DNA of 64,000 nucleotides from positions 1,098,724 through 1,162,723 of the forward strand of contig NC_018385.1 in NCBI RefSeq assembly GCF_000208865.1. Reading direction: 5' to 3'. This document shows positions 36,814 through 47,334 of the stretch, piece after piece. Every line of letters starts with the position of its first letter. Within the stretch, counting starts at the first letter, position 1. The translations under genes and the position numbers were made by a program. A model generated the notes under the pieces. It saw only the letters and a list, made by a program, of their open reading frames with translations, did no database searches and had not been told where the DNA came from. The stretch comes from Neospora caninum Liverpool (taxonomy: Eukaryota; Apicomplexa; Conoidasida; Eucoccidiorida; Sarcocystidae).

Positions 36814-37152
36814 ATGCCCGCCCCGAACCCGGCTGCTTCGCCCCCTGTTGTGCCTCCGTTGAACGCTGTCTTGTCCACGCGTCCCGTCTCGTCTCCCGCC
36901 TCGCCCTCCGGAGCTCCGTACTTCCTCGCTGTCACTGGGGCGGTTGCATCCTGGTTGATGCTTCTGTGTGTCGCGCAAGAGCTGCCCTACGACCTGGGCG
37001 AAGGTCTCGGCATTCGCTTTCGCCGCTGGCTCCGCGCACATCCGCTGCTCTTCGCGCCGTGGACTGCTTTTCTTCGCTGGCTGGGCCGCAGAAGGCGTCT
37101 CGTGAGTCTCGGAGACTTCATTCTCAGAGAACACATTCGTCTGAGTGGCTGA
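36814..37152 (+). CDS. Small hypothetical membrane ORF upstream of the GBP-like gene
   Basis: An ATG-initiated frame of 112 codons has a Pro/Ser-rich start, one clear transmembrane helix (FLAVTGAVASWLMLLCV), then a basic amphipathic stretch (RFRRWLRAHPLL). A plausible donor, CTC|GTGAGT, near the end could instead make it a first exon. However, I found no phase-compatible acceptor joining it to the GTPase frame that starts at 37445. It may be an upstream ORF in the 5' leader, a small gene, or chance. No family recognised. Confidence 0.3.
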   Translation: MPAPNPAASPPVVPPLNAVLSTRPVSSPASPSGAPYFLAVTGAVASWLMLLCVAQELPYDLGEGLGIRFRRWLRAHPLLFAPWTAFLRWLGRRRRLVSLGDFILREHIRLSG

Positions 37153-37444
37153 CCCGAGTGTCCCCGTGCTCTTGCTTCTGTGAAGGTCCAGAGAACTCGC
37201 GGCGGCAGGCAGCGGAGCTCTCCGGCCCTGCTCACCCACCTTTGCTTTTCGCGCCTCGTCTGCCTTGCTTCTTCTGCGAAAAAACGAAGGACAACCAAAA
37301 CGCGACCCAAGACGGAGAAAACCTAAACCGCCACCGGAGACGGGAGTCTGTGCAGCCTGGCGAAACGCGGGACTTTCCGACCGCTTGGCCTGTCGTGTCC
37401 CACTGCCACTTCCCAGTCTTCTCTTCTGGAAAAACATACGGCGC

Positions 37445-40400
37445 ATGCACCCTCGCAAGATGAAGGGGCTTCTCTGGAGAGACTCCTCGGCGCGGGCCGC
37501 GCTTGCTGGCCTTGCATGTGGCGATTCTGCGTCGCAGGGTGTTGCTTCGTTGCCGAGGCTTGTGGAGACCCGGAAGACGCCCGGCGAAAAGAGCAGCTCG
37601 ATGCCGCTCAGACTCTCTCTCTTGCCGGTGCATGAACGGCCCGCTCAGCTCTGTCTCTTACTCGCTGTGACGCTTCTCTCGCTCCTCCTCAGTTCGTTCT
37701 TCGTCGCCTCGCCCTCCGATCTCCTGGGCTCCCACCTCAGTCTCCCTCGCTCCTCCTCGTCTGGGACTCCGCCGGTCGCTCCCGGTCTCTCCAGCTCTTC
37801 GCCTTGGCTTGGACTCGCCGCGTCTGCCTCACCGTCGCCTCTTCAACCTCCCTCCTTCTTCCTTCTACCTGCCTCTGCATCCCCGCTCGCCTCCACTGCC
37901 GCCGGGCTGGCCGGCGGGGTTGTCGCCTTCGGGGCGCGCGGGGCAGAGACTGCGGAAGTTGCGCCAAAGACCTCGAAGGGCGAAAAGGGCTCGAAAAAAA
38001 AGAGGAAAACGGCGCCTCGGCTTCTCCAAGTCGTCCGGCCAAATGAACGCCATACTGGTGAGAGTCGCGGAATCAGACGTCTTCTTTCCCGTTGCTCTTT
38101 CATCTCGTGATCGTCTTCGTGAGCCTGTCACTTTCGCTGCCTCTCGTTCACTTGCTGGTTTCTGCTGCGTCGTTGCGGAGTCGCGATAGACGACACGAAC
38201 ACGGTTATTCCGAAGTCGACCTGCTCTCTGCTCAGGACTGGAAATCGACGAAGAAGCGCTGGCATACATCGAGGCGATTCCCGCGCCCGTCTCCGTGGTG
38301 ACTGCTGTCGGCTCTATCCACACAGGTTCGGATGTCAAACGCCTCTAGGCAAGAGACTGTCTCAGAATACAGAAATCGCGGCCCGCAGAAGCCAGTTGCC
38401 AAGCAGCAAAGCTCAGGGATATGGAAGTTGACAGACGTATAAGCTGTAGGAAGAGCGACGGGGTGACACAGCCACACGGATCGTTCCCTCTCGCCGCCGC
38501 AGCGGTTGACACGAAACGGCAAGCATCAAAAGATGCAGGCCAACATCCGAGGCGACGAGTGGGGAGGAACAACAGGCGCCTGCCGCGGATAGAGACATGC
38601 GCACAAACTCACATTCGTGTATATCTCTCTGCATGCATATCCACATACGTGCGTCTATATATGTAGTGACATCACTGTCTAGATATACCTGTCCAGAGAG
38701 AGGGCGAGAGGACGGTAGGGTAAGGAGACTGATCAAGCAGCGACTCCAGAATCAAGGTTACGCGGAGATATGTACACGAAGTTGCATGCGTCGGTCGATG
38801 CGCATATGCGTGTGTCAGTGGATGAGAGGAGAGATGGTGAACCGCAGCTTTTTCATTGCCAGGCGATGGGAGCTCGAGAGCGGCGCAGAGAGAGACAGAG
38901 AGGCCGATGGGCGATCCTTTTAGGTGGACGGGGTTGACGCGCGGCTACTCAAGCGCGTGCAGCTGCGTCGGGAGAGAGGAAAAATCTCCTGAGTTAACAT
39001 TGCTGCCTGGTCAGAAGACGCGTCTCGGGGTCTGCGCTTTCCTCTGTCTTCTCCACCTTTCTGTCTCTCTTTTCCGTCTCTGTCTCTCTCCAGGCAAGAG
39101 TTTCCTGCTCTCGCAGCTCCTCGCTTTCTCCTACTCTCATGATCTCTCCTATGACCCTCTGCCGGACGCGTCCGCCGCAAACGCGACTTCCTCTTCTCGC
39201 CGCTTCACAGCCTTCCCCGTGGGCTACACGGTCCACCCTGGGACGCAGGGCCTCTCGTTCTGGAGTGAGCCTTTGCAGGTGGATCGGCGGACCGGGAAAG
39301 TTGTGGGAGGCGAGGGCGAGGATGGCCGAGCCAAGAGAAAGAGCACCGCAGGCCTTGGCGCTGAGGAAGTGACGAATGTTCTCCTCCTCGACACTGAGGG
39401 GTTTGGCGGGCCGAACGTGACTCGGAGCTACGACCAACTCCTCTACGCCGTGGCCTCCCTCGTCTCCTCGGAGCTCCTCTTCACCACCATGAAGATGATC
39501 GATGCGCAGGTGGGCCCCACCGAAGCGCTAGAGCAATGCATGCAACGGAAGGAAGACAAAGGAGGTCTCCAAAAAGCCATGTCTGCTCACATACAAGCCT
39601 ATCTGTGTGCATGTGTTTGCCTCTCTGCATCTGTGCCTGCCTATCTGTACCTGTGCCCATGTGTATAACGTTTAAACACATATACTTATATATATATATG
39701 AAGGGAGCAGTAGTGTACATAAAGTGGGGGTATGTACTGTACTGACGTGCATGCTTAGACTGGGTGTGGTATGTCCGTGTGAACACCGTCTCTCCCAGTG
39801 TCTCTCAGAGACACTTTTAAATACTTTTCTGGGTGAAGGCATAGTTGCCTGTTGTGAGCGGTGGCGCTCGATATCGGAGGGGTTGTGTAATCTGCACGGG
39901 TCCTATAAAAAAAGGACTGTTTTTCGCAGGGCACTCTTAACCTTTTTCTCCGTTTTCGTCTTCGTCGCCACGCATGCCCGCTCAGTTCCTCACGTTTACA
40001 TACGAAAGTCCGTTTATCCATTTACATAAATATATATATATATATAATATGCGTGCATATATACGTGTGAGTCGCCTTTGGGAAGATTCAGCGTCGCAGC
40101 AAAGAAGCGGAGCTCTTCAGTTTTTTCAGCGCCTCGATCGCGACAGGGTGTCCACCGCAGATTCCTATTCATTCCTCGCCTTTCTGGCTTTCTCGCCTTT
40201 GTTGCCTTCTCGCGTTTCTCGTGTTTTCGTTTCTGTTCTCTCTTCGCCCCTTGCCTTTGCGCACTTGCTGTTCCTCGATCTGTTTTGCCGTGTGCATGTC
40301 TTTGGTTTGCGCTTTCCTTTTCGGATGCATTTTCAGTCCCTGCAGCTGTTGGAGGATTTGACGCGCGACGCGAATTTGTTCAATTTGCGGGCACATGCGC

Positions 40401-43400
40401 AGTCGGTGAACGCGACACGGACGCTGTCGGCCTCGCAGACGCCCGGCCAAGACGACTCGCCAAGCCTCCCAGCTGTGAGAGCGACGGCGGGAGCGGCGCC
40501 GGAGAAAGAGAGGCCGGGGCCTGTGGCGGGGCGGGCCGTCGAGGAGTCTGTCGCGGGGTCGGCGCTCTTCTCCTCGCTGGCGCCCTGCTGTCTCTCGTGG
40601 ATCGTCCAAGACTTTGTCCAGGTGAGAGAAATCTTTGCTAGAAATCTTTGCATGCGTGCCTCGGGAAAGCCCCCGCGGTCGTTGTCTCTGCGGCATGGAG
40701 GGGCGTTCTTCGCCGCGGAGTTTGTTTCTCATAGCCCTCTGTCAGAACGAGTCAGGGTGCGCTTTTGTGGAAGGTGCCGTGCATGACCGCAAAACGGGCT
40801 CGAGTCGTGTCTCCAGGACCTCCAAGGACTGACGGCACTGCAGTGGCTGGACCGCTTGATTGCCACGCACCGCTGGAGCGCCTCGCCCGCCGAGGTCGAG
40901 AAGAACTTCTGGAAAGAGAAACGCGGAACGGAGAAGGGCAAAAAACCCGGCGAAGAAGACGGCGACAACTCCCTGTCCCATTCGCTGCGGTACGCGTGCC
41001 AGCCGGAAAGAGGACAGAGAGGGAACCACACAGAGTTCAGTGGAGAGAGAAAAGCTCGAAAAGAAGTGGGAAAAAAGGGGACGGCAGAGGAACCCCAACG
41101 AACCTGGTTAGGGGAGAAAAAGAGAGGGATGGAAAACGAGGAAAGAAGGTCCGTCTTTTCCTCTCCCTTTTGCCCCTCCTGCCTTGTCGCGGCGGTGTGG
41201 AGCACCCGTTAGCGTCTTGGTCCACTGCGCTTTCGGCAGGGTCCGTTTCCTCTGCATGCGACACTCTGCTCGCTCTTGTTTCGTCCCTCGTAGAAATCCT
41301 TTTTGGACGCCTGTGAACGTTGTGGTTTCCAGGTCTTTCTATGACTCCATTCAGTGTGTGGCGCTTCCCGCGCCGTCTTCGTCCTCGGAGGCGTTGCAGC
41401 GGCTCGACCTCCTGCCGCTGTCGGAAATGACGCCGGTCTATAGGGCGGCCTTCCAGGACTTCAAAGACGCGCTGCTGAAGCGCGTGGCAAACAACTTCAA
41501 AGCGAAGAGCCGCCTCCTCCACCCTGCGAGCGGGGGCGGCGCGCAGGGAGTCTGCGCTCGCCGGGGAGGAAGGAGCGGCGAGACGGGCGAGAAGAGCGGG
41601 GAGTCTGGGGAGCTCTGTGGAGGCGAAGAGATGACTGGAGAGGAAGCGCGAGAAGGGCGGGGAGATCACGAGAACGAACAAAGCGAAGAAGAAACTGGGA
41701 AGCGAAACCGACGCGGAAGTGTCGGCCGAGTGGCGATGAGTGGCAAGGACGTCGCAGACCTCCTGCGGTTTCTCGTCAGAGCTGCGAACCTAAATATGTT
41801 CGAAAACGTGCAAATCTTCATGAACCACTTCTCGACTGTCCGGGTGAGCGCCACGCGTCTTCCATATATATATATATATACATACATACATGCGTCCGTT
41901 TTTCTGTGTTATATCCGTCTTGTTGTGTGTGCGTGGATTGTTTGTATATACGTGGGAGCAAGCGCAAAGTGTTGGGTGTTTCGCCTTCCACTCGATTCGC
42001 TTGCCACGAACAGAGGCGCCTCCTTGTTCGTTTCCTTGATTGTGCTCTGCGTGCCTTTGTCGCGGAGTCTGCTGTCAGTCGGACTTGGCGAAGAATGACC
42101 TCCTCTTACTTTTCGACGAGGACATGCAGAGGTTTTTGAACGTCCATCCACCGCCGCTTCCGCCGCTTTTCTTCTCCTTCGCGGACTCGCTTCGGCAGCA
42201 GCTGCTACAGCAGTGGCAGCAACAGATTCGCGGCCAGGAGGGCCTGCATGCGCACGAAGTTCAGCAGCGTCAGCAGGAAGAGATGATCCAGAAACTGAAC
42301 GAGAAAGTCGAGAAGTTCCGCGGCATGTAAGCGACCCATCCGCACGGGCTCTCCACGAGCTGCCGCGCGCCGCTTTATTACCGTTCCCCGATTTTCTCCA
42401 TCCACGCGGCTCGCGCGAGAGTCCACGGGCCGACGGCGAGCACACCAGACGGAAGATGTTGCCTCTTTTGGTCCTTTTGCAGAGCCGAGGAGCAAGTTCG
42501 GAAATACTGCCGGGAGTTCTGTGGTAAACGCCTGCAACAAGTTCAACAAGAAATTCAAAAGCACCAGCAGCGCCTCCCGATGGCGCCCCAGGCGCTCGCC
42601 GAGTGGGCGATCTACGAGCAGCGGTGGGCGAGGCAGCGGGGACGCACGCAGAAAACTGCGACAAAAAGGACAGAAAGAAAGGAGAGGAAGAGAGAAGGGC
42701 GAAACGCGCAGAGAGAGAGACAGCTGCGGGAGAAGAGGCGGAGGCAACAAAGAGAGAGACAGAGCGGTCCGGAGTTCGCGACCAGCAACGGAGAAGTAGC
42801 GGAGAGACAGGAAAGAATGTGGTAGAGGGGACAGAGACAGAGGAGACAGAGGCCGACGAAGAGGTCACAGAAGAGAGAGATCGACATGTCTCGTTTGCGT
42901 TCGGGATTTGTTTTCCTTCTGCGTGGCCAGACTTCAGCGGTCGCTTCTGACAGACGAAGTTAACCGGGGCGGTCGAGATTTTGCATCGGCAGACGTCTGC
43001 GAGGAGGAACTGCGAGCGTACGACGAGAAAGTCGAGAATCTGTTCCTTTTTCTGCACAAGGAAAACACGGTAGGTGCTTCGCCGTCGTCTCTCAGACAAA
43101 AACACGCCTGACACCGCGCTTTTCACGAGCTTTGTCCGAGCAAGAAAGGAGGGGATCTGGAGCGGCCGCGCCTCATACAAATACACAGTATAAGGTGAAT
43201 GCTTAGGCACATGTTGTCTCTATGAACGCTTTGCACTTATATGCATATATATATATATATATGTAGAGATATATAAATCTAGATGTATACAGGCATATAC
43301 TTATGCAGATTTGTACGGTTATCGATATGTGTATATATTTGTGTATATGTGAATGTGTCCACAGCTACAAACGGGCTTTTGTCTGGTGGCTGTCTTTTTG

Positions 43401-44371
43401 CGTGAATTGAGGGAGCGTCAGCGACTTCGTAGGGCAAAGATGGGGATGGGCGAGTGCCGACTGGTTTTTGTCCCGCTTTTCCCTTTCTGCGGCCCGGAGA
43501 ATGCGCCTGGTGAGGTACTCTCGGTGCCTCCCGTGCATCCGCGTTCTTGCAGAAAAAAATTACGGCGTCCATGCAAAAAGCGGAAGAGCAGGCTGTGGCG
43601 TTCTTTGCCGAGCAGCTGAAGCAACACCCGCTGGAGATGCTCAGGCCCCTGGAGCAATTTCGCGCGCTTCTTTTCGAGTGGAAAACTGGAGGTACTGCCA
43701 TCGCGGCGCATGCGCCGATGCCGGAGGCGCCACTGAGGAATGGCCGTTCAGAGACTCGTGGGGACCCATGGGGGGGAGACACCCAACGCGCAGCACGCTT
43801 CTGCATGCAGAAGAAGGGTTCTTCTCGTACTTCCATAAAACATTTCAAAACCGGAGGCTGACCGGGGCCTCATGTCTTTTCGAGGGGACCAGACCTGTCG
43901 AGTCTGCATGCGCTTCGTGTGTAGGGTATGCAGCAGCCTCTTCTTGCACGCACAGGGGAAAGAGGCTCTCTGGAGACTGCAGACACCCCAGACTATGCAC
44001 TTCACGCGTGCACCTGTCTCTGCACATCGAGATGTGCGTGCAAATTTATAGTGTGCATGCATCCTGCGACGCCTTCCGTCAACTTACGTGGAGCGTGATG
44101 GCGCGTCTTTGTTTGCGGAACAGCTTGGGAGGTTTTCGAACAGAAGGTGGAAGACCTCAGAGCAGTGCGTCAGATCTACAGCGTCTTCGAGCAGCGGCTG
44201 ACGACAGAGCTGAAGAGATTGGAGCAGCAGGCTTTGCAGCATTGGAACGAAAAGTGCACCGAAATTGCATCTGTAGGCGCTGGGGCAGGTCGGCGACGTG
44301 TAAACGGGGGTGACACGTGAAACCCCGCAGAGGGGGCTCAGGGACTGACGCTGTCAAACTGGCACGCAAAC

Positions 44372-44409
<38 letters not shown>

Positions 44410-47334
44410 TTATACATACATATTTACATACATCTGTGCGTACATCCGTATATGAATGTATTCATGCGTATACATATATGTAAATGTATACATATGTATG
44501 GGCGTGCACGGAAGGAAAGACGTGCGTGCGTGTACTCGCGCTCGTAGGTGGAGTTCTATGTAGCTAGGTTTCAACTCTTAGACAGGTGGCGTCCGTTCTG
44601 CTGTTTGCTTTGTCATGGGTGTGATCCCTTTTGATCTGGTCCTCGCGGGTGTTCCCTCTGTGTGGCTTTGTTTCGCAGGACATCCTCCACAAGTGGAGCA
44701 ACACGTACAAAGCGGAAGTGATCGCTTCGTTTCCCAAGATCCAGTCTCTCCCCGTGGATGAAGACATTCTGCATGCAGCGTCTGAGAACAAAATGCAGGA
44801 CGCGCTGGACGAGATGAATGCGCTGTATTGCGCGAAAACGTCTCCCTGGCAGCAGGTAGAGTTTGCACGGCGATGCTCACGCCTCCATCCGCATCGTCTG
44901 CGTCGTATGCAGTCAGTGCGGAGAACTCGCGGAGCCTCGAGGCACGCAGGCACCCAGCCGGGGATGTCCCCACGGCTCAGCTGGCGTCCGAGACGAACAC
45001 TCAAACTGCAAGTGGCGTGGTTGACAAAGTTGGGCTGAGAGACGCGTCGCTGGGGCAAGAGCTCGGAACCAGGCACAAAGTGTTTTCGTTCAACGCCTCA
45101 TTTCCCTTCTTTTCTCCGTAGATGGGAGTGATGGACGCCGGGCAAGAGGCGCGTGGGCGGCCGCAATTCAGTTTTCGCTCTTTCGTGCATGCTACGAATC
45201 CGCTTACTCGCTTGCGGCCTCAAAAACCTGGAGTCAACTTTAATACCATTCGTAGTTTCTCAACCCGCTGCTGCTCTCAGGTGGCAGGACAACTGAGGGA
45301 AGTGATGCGCGAGAGGCAGAAGGAGCTCGAGATGCAGAATGTCGAAGCCATAAAAACAAACTGCAAAGAACCTCTGGATAAGCTTCTGAAGAAGCTGCAA
45401 GTAAGACATCATCTTCAGGGGAGTCGCCTCAGTGTGGTTTTGCATGCTGAGTGGAGCCAAGCACATTCGGGCCGTTCTGCTGTTCTTTCCATTGCGGATT
45501 TGTCTCTTGTGTTCCCGAGATACGCACATTTGGAGAGGCTTGTGGTTGCAGTGAAGCGACGGGTGTGAAAGGGGGCGGAAACGGAACGTCCTTCCGACGC
45601 AGGCCGGGGGAGTCACTCCGACTTGTTGTTTCTTCGTTTGCGTTCTCTTTCGGTCGTGCTGCTGCCGTCGAGGGCGTCTCCTGTAGACGCAGAACCGCAG
45701 GCCTTCTTGCCAATAGGCATGCGCCATTCGTTCGTTTTCAAAACATAGAAATCGGCTATTTCTTTCCGCCCACTTTCTTCGCGCTCCCTCTCCCTGTAGC
45801 CTGAAGCCGAGAGTCGCTACCTCTGGACCACGTTCCTGTCTCTTGCTCGACGAGAAGCGTTGGCCGTACTTTCGTCCCAGAACGCTCAGACCCGAGCTAC
45901 CGTTCTCCTGTCGGAGCGTCTGGTGAAGCGCGTGACGGAGCACTGGCTGGAGACAGACGTCAGAGCTACTTACGCAGATACCATTTGGAGGAACATGGTT
46001 AATCTGTGCCAGCAGGTACGGGGGAACGGACGCGCGTCGCACAGCGGCGAAGAAGGTCAGAGCAATTGTCGATTGAGACGTCTTGCGGGTTACTGTTCTT
46101 TGAGACAGTTGGGTTGTACGTTGTTGGACGCCGTGAAGAGGGGAAGCGAGGACACGAAGGACGGGCATCCCGAGAGGACATTGGAGTTTCCCAGGTGCGC
46201 CTGGTTGAGGGTGACCGATGCCCCTGCAGAGAAAGCGTATGACCGTGCGGGGTGCGCGGAAGGATTCGCGCGGTATCTGCATGAAGTGAAGAATGGAGAG
46301 AAACATTTGTCAGTAGCAACACGGCTTTTGGGAAACACGGTTCGTCATTTGTCTTGTATCTGTGGCTACGTCATTCTCATTCTTATTCGCTACTGTGCTT
46401 TTTGCCCGTAGATTGCTGGAGGAATCGTAGGAGTTGGAGGCTTGCTCATCTTCAGCACATACAACATCTGGATGGGACTAGGCATGATGGCGGTGGGAGC
46501 ATGGCTGCTCTTCGGAATTGTGACTCTTATCGGCTGGATGAGAGGAGCCTTCAAATTCACCGTAAGAACCAGATCGGAATAACTTCATCATGTGGGAACG
46601 GAGACCGGGGATAGGGGAGCTACCTGATAGGCTTCCCAGGACGCACGCATGATGGACTGGACTCAAGACGTTTAGCGGTGAACGCCGCGGGCCGCCATTT
46701 TCCCGTCATTCGGATTATGTCGTGTTCCGTTCTGCGTTCTGCACGTTTTTTGTTTTCTTCAGGTCCAGGGTCTGTGGCACGGCCTGCAAGACCGGGTCGG
46801 ACTGGAGGCAGCTGTCGGCATCTTTTTCATTACCGCAGCTGTAGTTGGTGCCACCGGCTTCCGATGGTTCTCAATTCGAAAAGCTAGGGCTGTCCCGTAC
46901 GTGGCTGGTCCCCAGACCTACCAGCCAAGCCCATGCAGTAAGCTACACAGGTCTACCGACACTGTATGCCAACGTTGACAATGCGTTCCTCTCACGGAGA
47001 GTATTGCTCACAGTGGCCGTGGCCGTCGGCTGCGCTATTGCGGAAAGGAACCCGAAGACTCAGACTCTCGGGAGAAGCGCGTGCCACGCTCGACTGATGC
47101 TGTTGCGTGTCCGGTTTTGCAGGTATGTCCCGGCCGTGTTCTGTTGACCCCGGTGCCTACAGCATGGCCGCAGGCCTATCTCGAGCATCCCAGTCGGCCA
47201 TGCCTCAGCAGATGGAATTTCCGACGCCTCTAGGCGTAAGGTCGTCAGCGGCTCCGACATCCTCCATGATGTACGACTCTATATTCCCTGACGCAGAAAG
47301 AAAGAGCCGTTACTCGACAGCGTATGTAGGCTGA
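37445..47334 (+). CDS. GBP-like large GTPase with hydrophobic segments near both ends
   Basis: Seventeen exons join in phase: 37445-38057, 38236-38325, 39094-39509, 40337-40621, 40817-40989, 41333-41843, 42079-42326, 42483-42623, 42931-43069, 43553-43691, 44124-44272, 44679-44855, 45281-45400, 45800-46015, 46412-46561, 46763-46937 and 47123-47334, giving 1,317 aa. A hydrophobic helix (about 69-88) acts as signal or anchor; starting at Met53 would put it at the N-terminus. The GBP/atlastin-type G domain has P-loop GSIHTGKS (230-237), VHPGTQGLSFW as switch I, and VLLLDTEGFGG (Asp334) as G3. The G4 position reads WIVQDFVQ (Gln464-Asp465) where GBPs have Arg-Asp. A long helical region follows (about 480-1139), then two or three hydrophobic segments (1141-1224) and a short polar tail. 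The family hydrolyses GTP and remodels or tethers membranes. The family call is firm; location and function are inferred. Confidence 0.85.
39676..39700. repeat. TA-rich tract in GTPase intron 3
   Basis: A short (TA)n run lies in the intron between exons 3 and 4. A second one is near 40027-40050 in the same intron, followed by GCGTGCATATATAC. Confidence 0.75.
43240..43345. repeat. TA/TGTATA microsatellite in GTPase intron 9
   Basis: A perfect (TA)n core near 43243-43262 is followed by diverged TATA/GTATAT units up to the approach of exon 10. Confidence 0.85.
44373..44500. repeat. TA/TACATA microsatellite in GTPase intron 11
   Basis: A (TA)n core of about 30 bases near 44376-44406 is followed by ACATACATATTTACATACAT-type imperfect repeats between exons 11 and 12. 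Confidence 0.85.

Noticed and set aside
41909..43210. 433-codon minus-strand frame opposite GTPase exons 7-9
   Set aside because: It overlaps several exons and introns of the traced GTPase and shows no domain.
45260..46306. 348-codon minus-strand frame opposite GTPase exons 13-14
   Set aside because: Same reason: a shadow of phase-verified plus-strand exons.
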